Shown here piece by piece: positions 46,512 through 57,249 of a stretch of DNA of 64,000 nt. A model generated the notes under the pieces. The model was not told the DNA's origin. It saw nothing but the letters and a program-made list of their open reading frames with translations, and did no database searches. The stretch is from Rhodovulum strictum (lineage in GTDB: Bacteria; Pseudomonadota; Alphaproteobacteria; Rhodobacterales; Rhodobacteraceae), in the NCBI RefSeq assembly GCF_009649175.1, contig NZ_WJPO01000004.1, positions 103,504-167,503 of the forward strand, in the 5' to 3' direction. A program made the position numbers and the translations under genes. Each line of letters starts with the position of its first letter. The stretch's first letter is position 1.

Positions 46512-48542
46512 CTACCGCGTCCATGGGCGGCTGCCCCGTTCGGGCCGCGTGGGCACAAGGCGCGGGCCGTCCGGGCCGGGATAGACCGCCAGCGTGCCGG
46601 ATCGTGCCAGCGCCCCTTGATCCAGCAGGCGGCATCCCTCGGGCGCATCGCGGACATTCTGCGGCACGATCACCCAGCCTTCGGCGCAGGCCGGCGCGAC
46701 CTTGTCGGCCCAGCCGCGGCCGGTAATCAGGATGAACCGCTCGCCCGCCACCTCGGCCACCTGAAGCCCGCGTTCGCCCGCCAGCCCCGGCCGCGCAAAG
46801 GCCATTTCCTGCGTGACCCGGTCGCCATCGTTTTCCAGCCACGACCCCGCGACGAATCCATCGCCGCCGGGTTTCGACAGCGCCCGCCCCTCGGGCCCCA
46901 GCGCGCCCACAAGCCCGCCGCTTTCGGCGATCAGCAGCGCGGGGCGTTCGGTCTGAACCCACAGCACCAGCGCCAGCAGGATCGGCACAAGCCCCGCCAG
47001 CCGCGCCCGGCCCGACCACAGGATCACCCAAAGCGCGCCGAGCGCGATCATCGGCAGCACCGCAGGCCCCGGCGTCACCACCGGCCAGACCGCGCCCTCC
47101 AGCCCCGCAACCCAGTTGGCGACGCCAAGGATCCAGGCGATGCCCCAGCGCATCGGCTCCAGCGCCAGCCCCGCCAGCCCGAAGGGCGCCAGACAGGCCG
47201 CGGCCACGGCCGCCGGGATCACCAGCAGCCCCATCAGCGGCACCGAGATCACGTTGGCCAGAAGCCCGTATTGCGACATCTGGTTGAAATGCGCCGCCCC
47301 GAAAGGCGCGGTTGCGAAACCGGCAACCCCCGACGAGATCACCACCACCAGCACGCCGTTCAGCCAGCGCGGCGGGCGCCAGCGATCCTGCGGCCACTCG
47401 CGCAGGGCGCCAAAGATCGCGATCAGCGCCGTGGTCGCGGCAAAGGACATCTGGAACCCGGCCTGGGTCAGGCTTTCGGGCGCCATCGCCAGGATGATCA
47501 GCGCCGCCACCGCCACCGCCCGCAGCGTCAGTGCGCGCCGGTTGGCCAGGACCGCGACCAGCACCACCGCCACCATCACATAGGCCCGTTCGGTCGCGAC
47601 ATTGCCGCCCGACAACGCCAGATAGACCGCCCCCGCCGCCAGCGCGCCGATTGCGGCCAGCTTTTTCGTCGGCAGGCGCAGGGCAAGCGGCGGGATCAAC
47701 GCGAAGCCGAAGCGCAGCACGCCGAACACCACCCCGGTCAGCAGCCCCATATGCAGCCCCGAGATCGCCAGAAGATGCGCAAGGTTCGAATCCCGCAGCG
47801 CCTGCAATGACGCACGCGAAATCGCCGAACGGTCGCCGGTCAGGATCGCGGCGGCAAAGGCCCCCTGATCGCCCGGGATACGCGCGCGCAGCGTGCCCGA
47901 CAGCGCCATCCGCGCCCGCTGCACCACAAGCGTCAGCCCCCCCTCGGGCGGATCAAGCGCCACCGCCGGGCTGCGCGCATAGCCCACCGCGCCCAGCCGC
48001 TCGAACCAGGCATGGCGGCGAAAGTCGAAGCCGCCGGGCTCGGCCGGGGCCGAGGGCGGCGACAGATGCGCCATCATCGCGATCCGCGTGCCGGGCGCGG
48101 GATCGGTGATGCCCGCCGCCCCGTGCAGCGACACGCGCACCCGTTCGGGCGTGCGATGGGCGGGCACGCGCTCCAGCCAGACCTGATCCAGCGTGATCCG
48201 CGGCGCGTCCGACATCGAGCGGTCCAGCGCCACCACCCGCCCCTCGACCACGCCGTAATAGCGGTAATCCAGCTTGGGCGCCGCGACCATCTGCGTCCGC
48301 CCCGCCGCCAGCACGACGCCAAAGGCCACCAGCGCCAGCGCGATCAGCACCGGCCCCCAGCGTTCCGGCCCCTTCCACGCGGCCAGCAGCAGCACCGCGC
48401 CACCGCCCGCCAAGGCGGCCAGCATCGCGGCAGAGGGTTCCGTGGGCAGCGCGAAATAGGCCCCGATGCCAAGGGCCAGAAGCACCGGCACCCAGGGGAA
48501 CAGATGGCCCCTGCGGGCCTCGAGCGCGCCGAGCACCCCCAA
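46512..48542 (-). CDS. comEC: ComEC/Rec2-family competence membrane protein
   Basis: A 676-residue membrane protein forming the DNA-uptake channel in competent cells. An N-terminal DUF4131 region is followed by the Competence domain, with ILTGDRSAISRASLQALRDS, NLAHLLAISGLHMGLLTG and GALAAGAVYLALSGGNVATE. The C-terminal 140 residues lack the HxHxDH metal site of the beta-lactamase-like domain found in Bacillus ComEC, a common alphaproteobacterial state. Divergent from gltX. Confidence 0.88.
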   Translation of the reverse strand: MGVLGALEARRGHLFPWVPVLLALGIGAYFALPTEPSAAMLAALAGGGAVLLLAAWKGPERWGPVLIALALVAFGVVLAAGRTQMVAAPKLDYRYYGVVEGRVVALDRSMSDAPRITLDQVWLERVPAHRTPERVRVSLHGAAGITDPAPGTRIAMMAHLSPPSAPAEPGGFDFRRHAWFERLGAVGYARSPAVALDPPEGGLTLVVQRARMALSGTLRARIPGDQGAFAAAILTGDRSAISRASLQALRDSNLAHLLAISGLHMGLLTGVVFGVLRFGFALIPPLALRLPTKKLAAIGALAAGAVYLALSGGNVATERAYVMVAVVLVAVLANRRALTLRAVAVAALIILAMAPESLTQAGFQMSFAATTALIAIFGALREWPQDRWRPPRWLNGVLVVVISSGVAGFATAPFGAAHFNQMSQYGLLANVISVPLMGLLVIPAAVAAACLAPFGLAGLALEPMRWGIAWILGVANWVAGLEGAVWPVVTPGPAVLPMIALGALWVILWSGRARLAGLVPILLALVLWVQTERPALLIAESGGLVGALGPEGRALSKPGGDGFVAGSWLENDGDRVTQEMAFARPGLAGERGLQVAEVAGERFILITGRGWADKVAPACAEGWVIVPQNVRDAPEGCRLLDQGALARSGTLAVYPGPDGPRLVPTRPERGSRPWTR

Positions 48543-48619
48543 TGCTTGTCCTCTCCCGGCCGATCTCCTAGACAGGCGGCAACGCTATCTCCATCATGAT
48601 GAACAAAAGGTTAAGGCGC

Positions 48620-50026
48620 ATGTCCGAGACGCAGGTCGTCACCCGTTTCGCCCCGTCGCCCACGGGCTTCCTGCATATCGGCGGTGCCCGGACGGCGCTG
48701 TTCAACTGGCTTTTCGCGCGCGGCCACGGCGGGCGGTTTCTGCTCCGGATCGAGGATACCGACCGCGCCCGCTCGACCCCCGAGGCGACGGCGGCGATCC
48801 TGACCGGGCTGCGCTGGCTCGGGCTCGACTGGGATGGCGAGGCGATCAGCCAGTTCGAGCGCGCCCCCCGTCATGCCGAGGTGGCGCATCAGATGCTGGC
48901 CTCGGGCAATGCCTATAAATGCTTCGCCACCCAGGACGAGATCGAGGCCTTCCGCGAGGCCGCCCGGGCCGAGAACCGCTCGACCCTGTTCCAGAGCCCC
49001 TGGCGCGATGCCGACCCCGCAACCCATCCCGATGCGCCCTTCGTGATCCGGCTCAAGGCCCCGCGCGAGGGCGTGACCGTGATCGAGGACGCGGTGCAGG
49101 GCCGCGTGACCATCGGCAATGACCAGCTTGACGACATGGTGATGCTGCGCTCGGACGGCACGCCGACCTACATGCTGGCGGTGGTGGTGGACGATCACGA
49201 CATGGGCGTGACCCATGTGATCCGGGGCGACGACCACCTGAACAATGCCGCGCGCCAGATGCAGATCTATCACGCGATGGGCTGGCCGGTGCCGGTCTGG
49301 GCGCATATCCCGCTGATCCACGGACCCGACGGCAAGAAGCTGTCCAAGCGCCACGGCGCGCTGGGGGTCGAGGAATATTGCGCGATGGGCTACCCGGCGG
49401 CGGCGATGCGCAACTACCTGGCCCGGCTGGGCTGGTCGCATGGCGATGACGAATTCTTCACCGATGCCCAGGCGCAGGGCTGGTTCGGGCTGGAGGGAAT
49501 CGGCCGCTCGCCCGCCCGGCTCGACTTCAGGAAACTGGAAAACCTGTCGGGCCAGCATATCGCCGCCATGCCGGACGCTGCGCTGCTGCACGAATTGGAG
49601 GCGTTTCTGGCCGCCACCGCCCAGCCCGCCCTGACGGAACCGCAACGGGACGGTCTGGCGCGCGCCCTGCCCCTGTTGAAATCCGGTGCAAAGACCTTTC
49701 CGCAACTGATTGAAAAGGCGCATTTCGTGCTGGCCACTCGGCCGCTTGTGCCGGACGAAAAGGCGGCGCAGGCGCTGGATGATGTATCCCGTGGTATACT
49801 GGCGGAATTGACGCCGCATCTGCGAAGTGCTAGCTGGGAACGCGACGCGCTGGAAGCGGCGGTCAAGCAGGTGGCCGAGGCCCACGGAACCAGTCTCGGC
49901 AAGCTCGCCGCTCCGCTGCGCGCAGCACTCGCGGGGCGCAGTGTATCGCCCAGCGTGTTCGACATGATGCTGGTCATCGGCCGGGAGGAAACGCTTGCCC
50001 GGCTGGCCGATGCCGGGGGTTGCTGA
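48620..50026 (+). CDS. gltX: glutamyl-tRNA synthetase
   Basis: A 468-residue class I synthetase. HIGH-type motif in [18 protein letters not shown] and KMSKS-type motif in [23 protein letters not shown] is conserved. ATG 48620 gives [15 protein letters not shown] behind TAAGG; an in-frame ATG at 48596 is less likely. Many alphaproteobacteria have two GltX copies, one of which charges tRNA-Gln; which one this is cannot be told. Confidence 0.95.
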   Translation: MSETQVVTRFAPSPTGFLHIGGARTALFNWLFARGHGGRFLLRIEDTDRARSTPEATAAILTGLRWLGLDWDGEAISQFERAPRHAEVAHQMLASGNAYKCFATQDEIEAFREAARAENRSTLFQSPWRDADPATHPDAPFVIRLKAPREGVTVIEDAVQGRVTIGNDQLDDMVMLRSDGTPTYMLAVVVDDHDMGVTHVIRGDDHLNNAARQMQIYHAMGWPVPVWAHIPLIHGPDGKKLSKRHGALGVEEYCAMGYPAAAMRNYLARLGWSHGDDEFFTDAQAQGWFGLEGIGRSPARLDFRKLENLSGQHIAAMPDAALLHELEAFLAATAQPALTEPQRDGLARALPLLKSGAKTFPQLIEKAHFVLATRPLVPDEKAAQALDDVSRGILAELTPHLRSASWERDALEAAVKQVAEAHGTSLGKLAAPLRAALAGRSVSPSVFDMMLVIGREETLARLADAGGC

Positions 50027-50107
50027 GCCGCGAACGGCCGCCTGCCACCCCCAGGGACAATGCCGGAGCCGCGCCAAGCGGCCCGCGCGCGACAGGAGAG
50101 GGACTTC

Positions 50108-51403
50108 ATGGCAGACGGCAAGAAAACCGCGACACTGACGCTGGACGGCAAGTCGATCGACCTGCCGGTGCTCAGCCCGACCGCTGGCCCCGATGTGGTG
50201 GATATCGGCAAGCTCTACGGCCAGATGGGGGTGTTCACCCACGATCCCAGCTTTACCTCGACCTCGTCCTGCGAAAGCTCGATCACCTTCATCGACGGCG
50301 ATCTGGGCGAATTGCTGCACCGGGGCTATCCGATCGACCAACTGGCCGAGAAATCGCATTACCTCGAAGTCTGCTTCCTGCTGCTGTACGGCGAACTGCC
50401 CACCGCCGCCCAGCTTGAGGATTTCGAAAGCCGGGTGACGCGGCATACGATGGTGCATGAACAGATGCACCGCTTCTTCACCGGCTTCCGGCGCGACGCG
50501 CACCCGATGGCGGTCATGGTGGGCGTGGTGGGCGCGATGTCGGCCTTCTACCACGACTCGACCGATGTGAACGATCCCTGGCAGCGCGAGGTCGCCTCGA
50601 TCCGGCTGATCGCCAAGGTGCCGACCATCGCGGCGATGGCCTACAAGTATTCCGTCGGCCAGCCCTTCGTCTATCCGCGCAACGATCTGGACTATGCCTC
50701 GAACTTCCTGCGCATGTGCTTTGCCGTGCCCTGCGAGGAATACGAGGTCGACCCGATCCTGACCCGCGCGATGGACCGGATCCTGACGCTGCATGCCGAT
50801 CACGAACAGAACGCCTCCACCTCGACGGTGCGGCTGGCCTCAAGCTCGGGGGCGAACCCCTTCGCCTGCATCGCGGCCGGGATCGCCTGTCTGTGGGGTC
50901 CGGCCCATGGCGGCGCGAACCAGGCCTGTCTGGAAATGCTGCGCGAGATCGGCACGGTCGAGCGCATCCCCGAATACATCAAGCGCGCCAAGGACAAGGA
51001 CGATCCGTTCCGGCTGATGGGCTTCGGCCACCGGGTCTACAAGAATTTCGACCCGCGCGCCAAGGTGATGAAGCAATCCGCCGACGAGGTGCTGGACCTT
51101 CTGGGCATCGAGAACAACGAGACGCTGAAGGTCGCCAAGGAACTGGAAAAGATCGCGCTCGAGGACGAGTATTTCGTCTCGAAGAAGCTCTATCCCAATG
51201 TCGATTTCTACTCGGGCATCATCCTTGACGCGATGGGCTTCCCCACCTCGATGTTCACCCCGATCTTTGCGGTCAGCCGCACGGTGGGCTGGATTTCGCA
51301 GTGGAAGGAAATGATCGCCGACCCGAACATGCGGATCGGCCGTCCCCGCCAGCTTTATACCGGGCCGACGCGGCGCGATTATGTCGATGTCGAGGACCGC
51401 TGA
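50108..51403 (+). CDS. gltA: citrate synthase
   Basis: TCA-cycle entry enzyme, 431 residues, hexameric type. Catalytic residues lie in [22 protein letters not shown] and [19 protein letters not shown], followed by the Asp in [16 protein letters not shown]. An AGGAGAGGG site precedes ATG 50108. The gene ends at a strong hairpin shared with the convergent chemotaxis operon. Confidence 0.97.
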   Translation: MADGKKTATLTLDGKSIDLPVLSPTAGPDVVDIGKLYGQMGVFTHDPSFTSTSSCESSITFIDGDLGELLHRGYPIDQLAEKSHYLEVCFLLLYGELPTAAQLEDFESRVTRHTMVHEQMHRFFTGFRRDAHPMAVMVGVVGAMSAFYHDSTDVNDPWQREVASIRLIAKVPTIAAMAYKYSVGQPFVYPRNDLDYASNFLRMCFAVPCEEYEVDPILTRAMDRILTLHADHEQNASTSTVRLASSSGANPFACIAAGIACLWGPAHGGANQACLEMLREIGTVERIPEYIKRAKDKDDPFRLMGFGHRVYKNFDPRAKVMKQSADEVLDLLGIENNETLKVAKELEKIALEDEYFVSKKLYPNVDFYSGIILDAMGFPTSMFTPIFAVSRTVGWISQWKEMIADPNMRIGRPRQLYTGPTRRDYVDVEDR

Positions 51404-51417
51404 GCGGTGGTGAACCC

Positions 51418-51443
51418 GCGCGGCGCCCACCCCGGCGCCGCGC
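51418..51443. terminator. bidirectional hairpin between gltA and the che operon
   Basis: GCGCGGCGCC (51418-51427), loop CACCCC, GGCGCCGCGC (51434-51443): a perfect ten-pair GC stem in the 41-base gap between convergent genes. No T-run follows, but placement and stem strength fit a two-way terminator. Confidence 0.65.
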
Positions 51444-51444
51444 C

Positions 51445-53103
51445 TCAGAAGAAGATGTCCAGTTCTTCGGCCGGTCCGGCGCTGACATCGGGCGGCAGGT
51501 CAAGCCCGTGGGCAAGGCAGAACGCGCGATGGATGTCACGCTCGGCATCCATCGAATAGCCCGCCCAGATCGCATCCAGGATCGCGTCGAATTCCGGGCC
51601 GGCAACGGGCGGCGCGGGGTCGGCATCGGTCGGACCGACCAACCCGGCAAGCCGCGCAACCTGCGCCTGCATCGCCTCGCAGGTGCCGGGCACCGTGGCC
51701 CGCAGCGAGGCGGCAAGCGCGCCGGTGCGTTCGGTCACAACCTTCCCGGCCTGACATACCCGGTCCAGATCGCGCGCCAATCCCTCTCCGGCGCCCTCGA
51801 CCTCGGCAATGGTCCGCGCGGCGCCGTCCTGAATGTCGCCGATCAAATCAGAGGTGCGCGCGTCATTGGCGGCCAGCGCATCGCGGACCTGCCGCAGTTG
51901 CGCAGCGGAATCAGAGGCCAGCAGCCGCAACTGGCTGGCGATTTCCTTGAGCGCCTCGCCCTCGTCGCCAAGCTCGGCACAGGCGAGAACCGCATTGGTG
52001 CCGACAAGCCGCAGATCCTCGGCCAGCGACGAGACATCGCCCAGAACCCGCCTGAGATCGGCCATTCGTTCAAGCACCGCCCCGGCCGTGTCAAGCATCA
52101 CTTCGCGGCGGCCGCGGATTGCATGCACCGCATCGCGCGCCCGCTCGACCTCGGCCACCAGCAGCGCAAAGGCATGCAGCCGTTCGTTCACCGATGCGCC
52201 GCTGCCGGTGCCTGCGATCTCCTCGAACTGGTGGACGCTGTCGGCCAGCGTCGCGGTGATCGTCGCGGTTTCATCGCGCAGATCCATGAAAGCCCCGGCA
52301 AGCTGCGCATCGGCGAGCCCGACCAGCGCCGCAGCCTCGGCATCGGCACGCGCAAGGATCTGGCCGGCATGGTCGATCCGCTGACTGGCCCGGTCCCCGG
52401 TCTGAAGCCGGACGATGACATCGTCGAATTCCTGCTGAAGCCGGTCGAGATGGGCCGCAAGCGGGCGGCCGAACGCGGTTTCGTTGCGGCGGTCGTCGCG
52501 AAACACCGCGACCGCGCCGCCCAGCGCCTCGAATCCCGGCCGCAGGCCCGCCACCTCGGCGCGCAGATCGGGCAGGCGGCGCCGGGCCAGCACCCGCAAC
52601 TGGGCAGAAACCTCGTCGCTGATCTTCTGCACCTCGGCCAGGATCACGCAGCAGCGGTCAAGCAGCGCGCGGGCATTGTCGGCGAAACTTTCAAGCCGGG
52701 CATGGCGCGGACGCAGCGAGAACACCTGAATACGGGCATTGGTCGCCACGAACTGCATCATCTTGATGGTGCGCACGACAATCGCGACAGAGCCGTTCAG
52801 CGCATCGACCCGCTGGCGCAGCCCGTCGATATCGACATTGCTCCGGCCCAGAACATCGTCAAGGCCATGCACCGATTGCGCAAGCTGCCGGGCGTACAGA
52901 TCCACCGCCTCGATCACGACGGGGGCATGTTCGACCAGTTCGCCAAGGGGCGCGCGCAGTTCGGAGCACCGCGCCTCCATCGACATCAGCGTTTCGCCCG
53001 CCGCAAGGAACACCCGCTCAAGCTCGGCCCGCAGCAGGTCAAGCGCCGCGCCATCGGACCGGGGCGGCGCAGGGCGAAGCGGATGAAACAGCGGCGCGGT
53101 CAT
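51445..53103 (-). CDS. chemotaxis-operon coiled-coil accessory protein
   Basis: A 552-residue soluble protein with no membrane segment, mostly long Ala/Leu/Glu heptad-like helices, resembling the helical signalling rods of chemoreceptors without their conserved hairpin tip. The N-terminal 130 residues include a conserved-looking VRTIKMMQFVATNARIQVFS. The C-terminus has AILDAIWAGYSMDAERDIHR followed by a Phe-rich acidic end (EELDIFF). It overlaps cheB by four bases and ends the operon, so it likely works with CheB/CheR or with the array. I do not recognise a named family. Confidence 0.7.
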   Translation of the reverse strand: MTAPLFHPLRPAPPRSDGAALDLLRAELERVFLAAGETLMSMEARCSELRAPLGELVEHAPVVIEAVDLYARQLAQSVHGLDDVLGRSNVDIDGLRQRVDALNGSVAIVVRTIKMMQFVATNARIQVFSLRPRHARLESFADNARALLDRCCVILAEVQKISDEVSAQLRVLARRRLPDLRAEVAGLRPGFEALGGAVAVFRDDRRNETAFGRPLAAHLDRLQQEFDDVIVRLQTGDRASQRIDHAGQILARADAEAAALVGLADAQLAGAFMDLRDETATITATLADSVHQFEEIAGTGSGASVNERLHAFALLVAEVERARDAVHAIRGRREVMLDTAGAVLERMADLRRVLGDVSSLAEDLRLVGTNAVLACAELGDEGEALKEIASQLRLLASDSAAQLRQVRDALAANDARTSDLIGDIQDGAARTIAEVEGAGEGLARDLDRVCQAGKVVTERTGALAASLRATVPGTCEAMQAQVARLAGLVGPTDADPAPPVAGPEFDAILDAIWAGYSMDAERDIHRAFCLAHGLDLPPDVSAGPAEELDIFF

Positions 53104-54224
53104 GAAGCCACCTGTCGTTCGTCGCGCCCCATGCGCGCGGTGATCTCGCGCGCGATCCGGTCCAGGGCCAGGCTCTGGCAGACCGCACCCAGTTCCTCGG
53201 CCGCCCGGGGCATGCCATAGACCACGCAGGATGCCTCGTCCTGGGCGATGGTCCAGGCACCCGCGGCGCGCATCTCGGCCATTCCGGCGGCGCCGTCATC
53301 GCCCATCCCGGTCAGCAGCACGCCAAGCCCGCCCTGCCCCGCCGCCTGCGCGACCGAGCGGAACAGCACATCGACCGATGGCCGGTGGCGCGACACGCAG
53401 GGGCCGCTGCGCAGTTCGGCGCGATACCCCTTGCCCACGCGGCGCAAGACCAGGTGCCGGTCGCCGGGCGCGATCACCGCCTGCCCCGGAACCAGCACGT
53501 CGCCATCCTCGGCCTCCTTGACGGAAATGGCGCAAAGCGTGTTCAGCCGGTCGGCAAAGGCGCGGGTGAAATGTTCGGGCATGTGCTGCACCACGGCGAT
53601 CGGCGGCAGCCCGACGGGCAGCTTTTCCAGAACCTCGCGCACCGCCTCGGTGCCGCCGGTCGAGGCGCCGATCGCGATCACCGGCGGCCCCGCAAAACCC
53701 CGCGGCGCAGGCGCGGGCGGCAGGATCACATCGGCGCTGAACCGTTCCCCGGGGGCCAGAACCCGCAGCCGCGCCGCATCACGCCGCGCGCCGCGCCTGC
53801 CCGAACCGGACTGATAGGCCGCGTGGATCGCGTCACAAAGCCGGATCGCCGCCTCGCGCCGGTCCTCGGCCGTGGCGATGCGGGGCTTGGCCAGCACCTC
53901 GGCCGCGCCCAGTTCCAGCGCCCGAAGCGACTCGCGCGAGCCCGCCTCGGTAAAGGACGAGATCACGACAACCGGCATCGGGCGCTGGGACATGATCTTT
54001 TTCAGGAAGGTCAGCCCGTCCATCCGCGGCATCTGAAGATCCAGCAGCAGCACATCGGGCAGCCGCTCGCGCATCATCTCGGCGGCCTGGAACGGATCGG
54101 CCGCGGCCCCGATCATCTCAAGCCCCGGATCCTCGGCGATCAGCTTCTTGAAGGCGATCCGGATCGAGGCGCTGTCGTCAATGACGAGCACGCGAACGGG
54201 GTCTTTCGGGGCCGAGCCGGTCAT
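53100..54224 (-). CDS. cheB: chemotaxis protein-glutamate methylesterase CheB
   Basis: A 374-residue response regulator with methylesterase output, removing methyl groups from chemoreceptors. Receiver domain phospho-acceptor Asp62 (LLLDLQMP); esterase triad from IGASTGGTEA (Ser), VQHMPEHFT (His) and LTGMGDDGAAGM (Asp). The linker (about 125-180) is Arg-rich. It is one base after cheR and overlaps the accessory gene. Confidence 0.95.
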   Translation of the reverse strand: MTGSAPKDPVRVLVIDDSASIRIAFKKLIAEDPGLEMIGAAADPFQAAEMMRERLPDVLLLDLQMPRMDGLTFLKKIMSQRPMPVVVISSFTEAGSRESLRALELGAAEVLAKPRIATAEDRREAAIRLCDAIHAAYQSGSGRRGARRDAARLRVLAPGERFSADVILPPAPAPRGFAGPPVIAIGASTGGTEAVREVLEKLPVGLPPIAVVQHMPEHFTRAFADRLNTLCAISVKEAEDGDVLVPGQAVIAPGDRHLVLRRVGKGYRAELRSGPCVSRHRPSVDVLFRSVAQAAGQGGLGVLLTGMGDDGAAGMAEMRAAGAWTIAQDEASCVVYGMPRAAEELGAVCQSLALDRIAREITARMGRDERQVAS

Positions 54225-54225
54225 G

Positions 54226-55125
54226 TCAGTCCACCCTTCTGAAGGTCGCCGGTGCGATCTGGACCAGCGCCGCGCCTTGCGCGATCATCGATTCGGAATG
54301 GCCCAGATACAGGATGCCGCCGGGCACCAGATGACCCGCCACATGCCCGACGATCCGGGCCTGATCCTCGGCCGAGAAATAGATCAGCACGTTGCGCAGA
54401 AAGACGATGTCGATATCGCGTTCCAGCGGATAGCTTGCATCAAGCAGGTTCAGTTGCGCGAAACAGACGTGGCGGCGCAGTTCGGGCACGATGCGCCACT
54501 GTCCGCTCTGGTCGTCGCAGCCGCGCATCATCCAGCGCGCGCGCAGGTCGGGAGGCACCGGGGCCAGCATCGTATCGGGATAGACGGCGCGGCGGGCGTC
54601 GCGGATCACCCTTGTATTGATGTCGGTGGCCAGGATCGCCCAGTTGAACGGGCCGCTGACGCGGGCATGTTCGGCCGCGCAGATCGCCATCGTCCAGGCC
54701 TCGGCCCCGGTCGAGGCGGCGGCGGACCACAGCTTGACCGGCTGGCGACCGTCGCGCCGCCGCGCGATCGCCTCGGGCAGCGCGCTGTCCGAAAGGTGGC
54801 GGAAATGCGCGGGCTCGCGGAAGAAGTCGGTCTTGTTCGTGGTCACCGCGTCAAAGATCTCGGTGCGCTCGGCCTCCAGCGCGCCATCGCGGAACAGGTG
54901 GCGGATATAGTCGTCCAGCGTGGCATGGCCCAGTTCGGTCATCCGCCGGCGCAACCGCCCGGCCACCATCATGCGCTTGGACGGCGGCAGACGGACCCCG
55001 ATCTCGGCCTCGACAAAGGCCGCGAAGCGTCCGAAGGCATCGTCCCCGGCCCCGGCCTGCGGGCGCAGGGGGGCTGCCTCGGGGGCGGGGCGTTCGGGGT
55101 TCAGGGTTTCGGCCATGTCTGCCAT
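54226..55125 (-). CDS. cheR: chemotaxis protein methyltransferase CheR
   Basis: A 299-residue SAM-dependent glutamate methyltransferase. The N-terminal helical domain (about 30-85) precedes TTNKTDFFRE, the SAM loop WSAAASTGAEAWTMAI, ILATDINTRV and FLRNVLIYF. A 25-residue Pro/Ala-rich N-terminal tail may be spurious; ATG 55116 is a second possible start. Pairs with cheB for adaptation. Confidence 0.94.
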   Translation of the reverse strand: MADMAETLNPERPAPEAAPLRPQAGAGDDAFGRFAAFVEAEIGVRLPPSKRMMVAGRLRRRMTELGHATLDDYIRHLFRDGALEAERTEIFDAVTTNKTDFFREPAHFRHLSDSALPEAIARRRDGRQPVKLWSAAASTGAEAWTMAICAAEHARVSGPFNWAILATDINTRVIRDARRAVYPDTMLAPVPPDLRARWMMRGCDDQSGQWRIVPELRRHVCFAQLNLLDASYPLERDIDIVFLRNVLIYFSAEDQARIVGHVAGHLVPGGILYLGHSESMIAQGAALVQIAPATFRRVD

Positions 55126-55133
55126 CCTTCGGA

Positions 55134-55610
55134 TCAGGCCACCGCGTGGCTGGCGGGGGCCGCCATGGGATAGGCCAGAAACAGCCGGTCCAGGTCGAGC
55201 AGCGTGACGAATTCGCCCTCGCGCCGTCCGATGCCCCGGACCAGACGGTGGTCCCAGTGCAGAAGATCGGCTTCGGGCACCGGCTCGACGCGGTCATTGT
55301 CGAACGCCGCCACCTCAAAGACCCGGTCGGTACGCAGCGCGACCTGCGCGCGCCGCTCGCCGGTCTCGACCCAGAGCACGACAATGCGCGTCGCGTCGTC
55401 ATCCGCCGCACGCGGCAGGCCCAGAACCGCACGCAGATCCACCACCGACACGCCCGCGCCGCGCACGTCGATCACGCCCATGACATGCGCGGGCGCGTTG
55501 GGAATGCGCGTGATCCGCCGCCGGTCGAGGATTTCCTGCACCCGGCCGACGGGAACGGCGAACCGCTCGTCCCCGACGCCCAGGGTCACGACCTGGCCGA
55601 TCCCGGTCAT
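55134..55610 (-). CDS. cheW: CheW-like coupling protein (first from mcp)
   Basis: A 158-residue Che[41 protein letters not shown], and [11 protein letters not shown] near the end. It overlaps the mcp gene by four bases (ATGA). Two CheW genes flank the receptor gene, so the array has two coupling proteins; this copy has the divergent [15 protein letters not shown] segment. Confidence 0.93.
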   Translation of the reverse strand: MTGIGQVVTLGVGDERFAVPVGRVQEILDRRRITRIPNAPAHVMGVIDVRGAGVSVVDLRAVLGLPRAADDDATRIVVLWVETGERRAQVALRTDRVFEVAAFDNDRVEPVPEADLLHWDHRLVRGIGRREGEFVTLLDLDRLFLAYPMAAPASHAVA

Positions 55611-57247
55611 GCCGCGCTCTCTTTCTTCCAGTCGCGCATGAACTGCGCGTCCAGCTCGTCGCCTTCCTTGCCCAGATCGAAATCGAAGCCCATCGGCTTG
55701 GATTTCTTCGCGGGCGCCTTGCGGGCGGGCGCGGGCGCACGCGCTGGAGCCTTGGCGTCGGTCACCCGGAAATAGCCGATCGCGGATTGCAGCTGCTCGG
55801 CCTGGCTGGCCAGTTCCTCGGCGGTGGCCGACAACTCTTCGGAGGCCGAGGTGTTTTCCTGCGCGACCTTGTCGAGTTGCTGGATCGCCATGTTGACCTG
55901 GCTCGCGCCGGTCGCCTGTTCCTGGTTCGAGCGCGAGATCTCGGTGACAAGCTGCGAGGTCCGCTCTATATCGGGCACGAGGCTGGCCAGCATCTCGCCC
56001 GCCATCTCGGCCGACTTGACCGTGCTGGCCGACAGCGACGAGATCTCGCCCGCGGCACTCTGGCTGCGTTCGGCCAGCTTGCGCACCTCGGAGGCGACGA
56101 CCGCAAAGCCGCGGCCATGTTCGCCCGCGCGCGCGGCCTCGACCGCGGCGTTCAGCGCCAGCAGGTCGGTCTGGCGCGCGATCTCCTGCACCACCATGAT
56201 CTTTTCGGCGATGGTCTGCATCGCCTCGACCGCCTGGCGGACCGCCGCGCCGCTTTCGCGGGCATCGACGGCGGCCTTGCGCGCGGTCTTCTCGGTCTCG
56301 TTGGCGTTCTCGGCGTTCTTTTCGATATTCGAGGCCATCTGCTCCATCGAGGCAGACGCCTCCTCGGTCGAGGACGCCTGTTCGGTCGCCCCCTGGCTCA
56401 GTTCTTCCGAGGTCGCGGCCATCTGTTCGGCCCCCGACGAAACATTGCGCGCGGCGCCGTTGACCTCGGTCACGACCGAGCGCAGCTTTTCCGCCATCCG
56501 GTTCAGCGCGCCCAGCAGATCGGTGATCTCGTCATTGCCGCGCGCCTCGGCGGTCTGGGTCAGGTCGCCATCGGCCACCGCGCGGGCCAGCACATTGGCA
56601 CGGTTCAGCCCGCGGCCGATCGAGACGAGGATCCAGGTCGCGATGCCGGTACCGAGCAGCGTCGCCACCGCCAGAAGCGTCAGGGCCAGCAGGCGGGCGC
56701 TTTCATACTCGCCGCGCGCCGCGGCGACGGAAACGCCCATCATCGAAAGGTTGCGCTGCAACATGCTGTCCAGGATCGCCTCCATCTGATGCCAGATCTG
56801 CTGCCCCTCGCCGGCCACCAGCCGGTAGGCATCCTGTTGCTGGCCTGCATCGGACAGCTCCATGGCGCGGCCCGAGATCCCGCTGAGCGTGGCGTAGGCA
56901 CCCAGATAGGAATCGGCATCGGCGCGGCCCTCTGCGGTGGCAAGCGCGCGGTATTCTTCGACATATCTGCCATGCGCCTCGCGCCCGCGGGTCAGGGCGG
57001 CCTTGATCTGCTCCCTGACGGCGGCATCGTCCGACAGCAGGTATTCCCGCACGTTGCGCTGCACGCGCAACTGCTCGGCGACGATGGTCTGGGTCAGTTC
57101 GATGCGCTTGGCCTCGTTCTGGACGATCCCGTCCAGACGGCTGTTCAGGTTCGACAGATCCATCAGCAAAAGCCCGATGCCGACCGCCGACATCGCGACA
57201 AGCGCCGCAAAGGCGGCGGCGAGTTTGACTTTGATCGTAAGGCGCAT
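55607..57247 (-). CDS. mcp: methyl-accepting chemotaxis protein, 4HB type
   Basis: A 546-residue receptor. TM1 (about residues 7-29), a periplasmic four-helix-bundle (about 30-185), TM2 (about 190-212), HAMP (about 213-265) and a cytoplasmic hairpin whose tip reads [20 protein letters not shown] with [14 protein letters not shown]. The tail after residue 490 is Ala/Pro/Lys-rich and ends [11 protein letters not shown], not the W-x-x-F pentapeptide. Start ATG 57247 ([13 protein letters not shown]) is chosen since the upstream extension has no signal. The ligand is unknown. Confidence 0.94.
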   Translation of the reverse strand: MRLTIKVKLAAAFAALVAMSAVGIGLLLMDLSNLNSRLDGIVQNEAKRIELTQTIVAEQLRVQRNVREYLLSDDAAVREQIKAALTRGREAHGRYVEEYRALATAEGRADADSYLGAYATLSGISGRAMELSDAGQQQDAYRLVAGEGQQIWHQMEAILDSMLQRNLSMMGVSVAAARGEYESARLLALTLLAVATLLGTGIATWILVSIGRGLNRANVLARAVADGDLTQTAEARGNDEITDLLGALNRMAEKLRSVVTEVNGAARNVSSGAEQMAATSEELSQGATEQASSTEEASASMEQMASNIEKNAENANETEKTARKAAVDARESGAAVRQAVEAMQTIAEKIMVVQEIARQTDLLALNAAVEAARAGEHGRGFAVVASEVRKLAERSQSAAGEISSLSASTVKSAEMAGEMLASLVPDIERTSQLVTEISRSNQEQATGASQVNMAIQQLDKVAQENTSASEELSATAEELASQAEQLQSAIGYFRVTDAKAPARAPAPARKAPAKKSKPMGFDFDLGKEGDELDAQFMRDWKKESAA

Positions 57248-57249
57248 TT

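Noticed and set aside
48611..50803. 730-codon open frame on the minus strand
   Set aside because: Antisense to gltX and gltA; same codon-bias shadow, spanning an intergenic gap without any ribosome site of its own.
51301..53220. 639-codon open frame on the plus strand
   Set aside because: Antisense to the che accessory gene and the ends of gltA and cheB. No domain; shadow.
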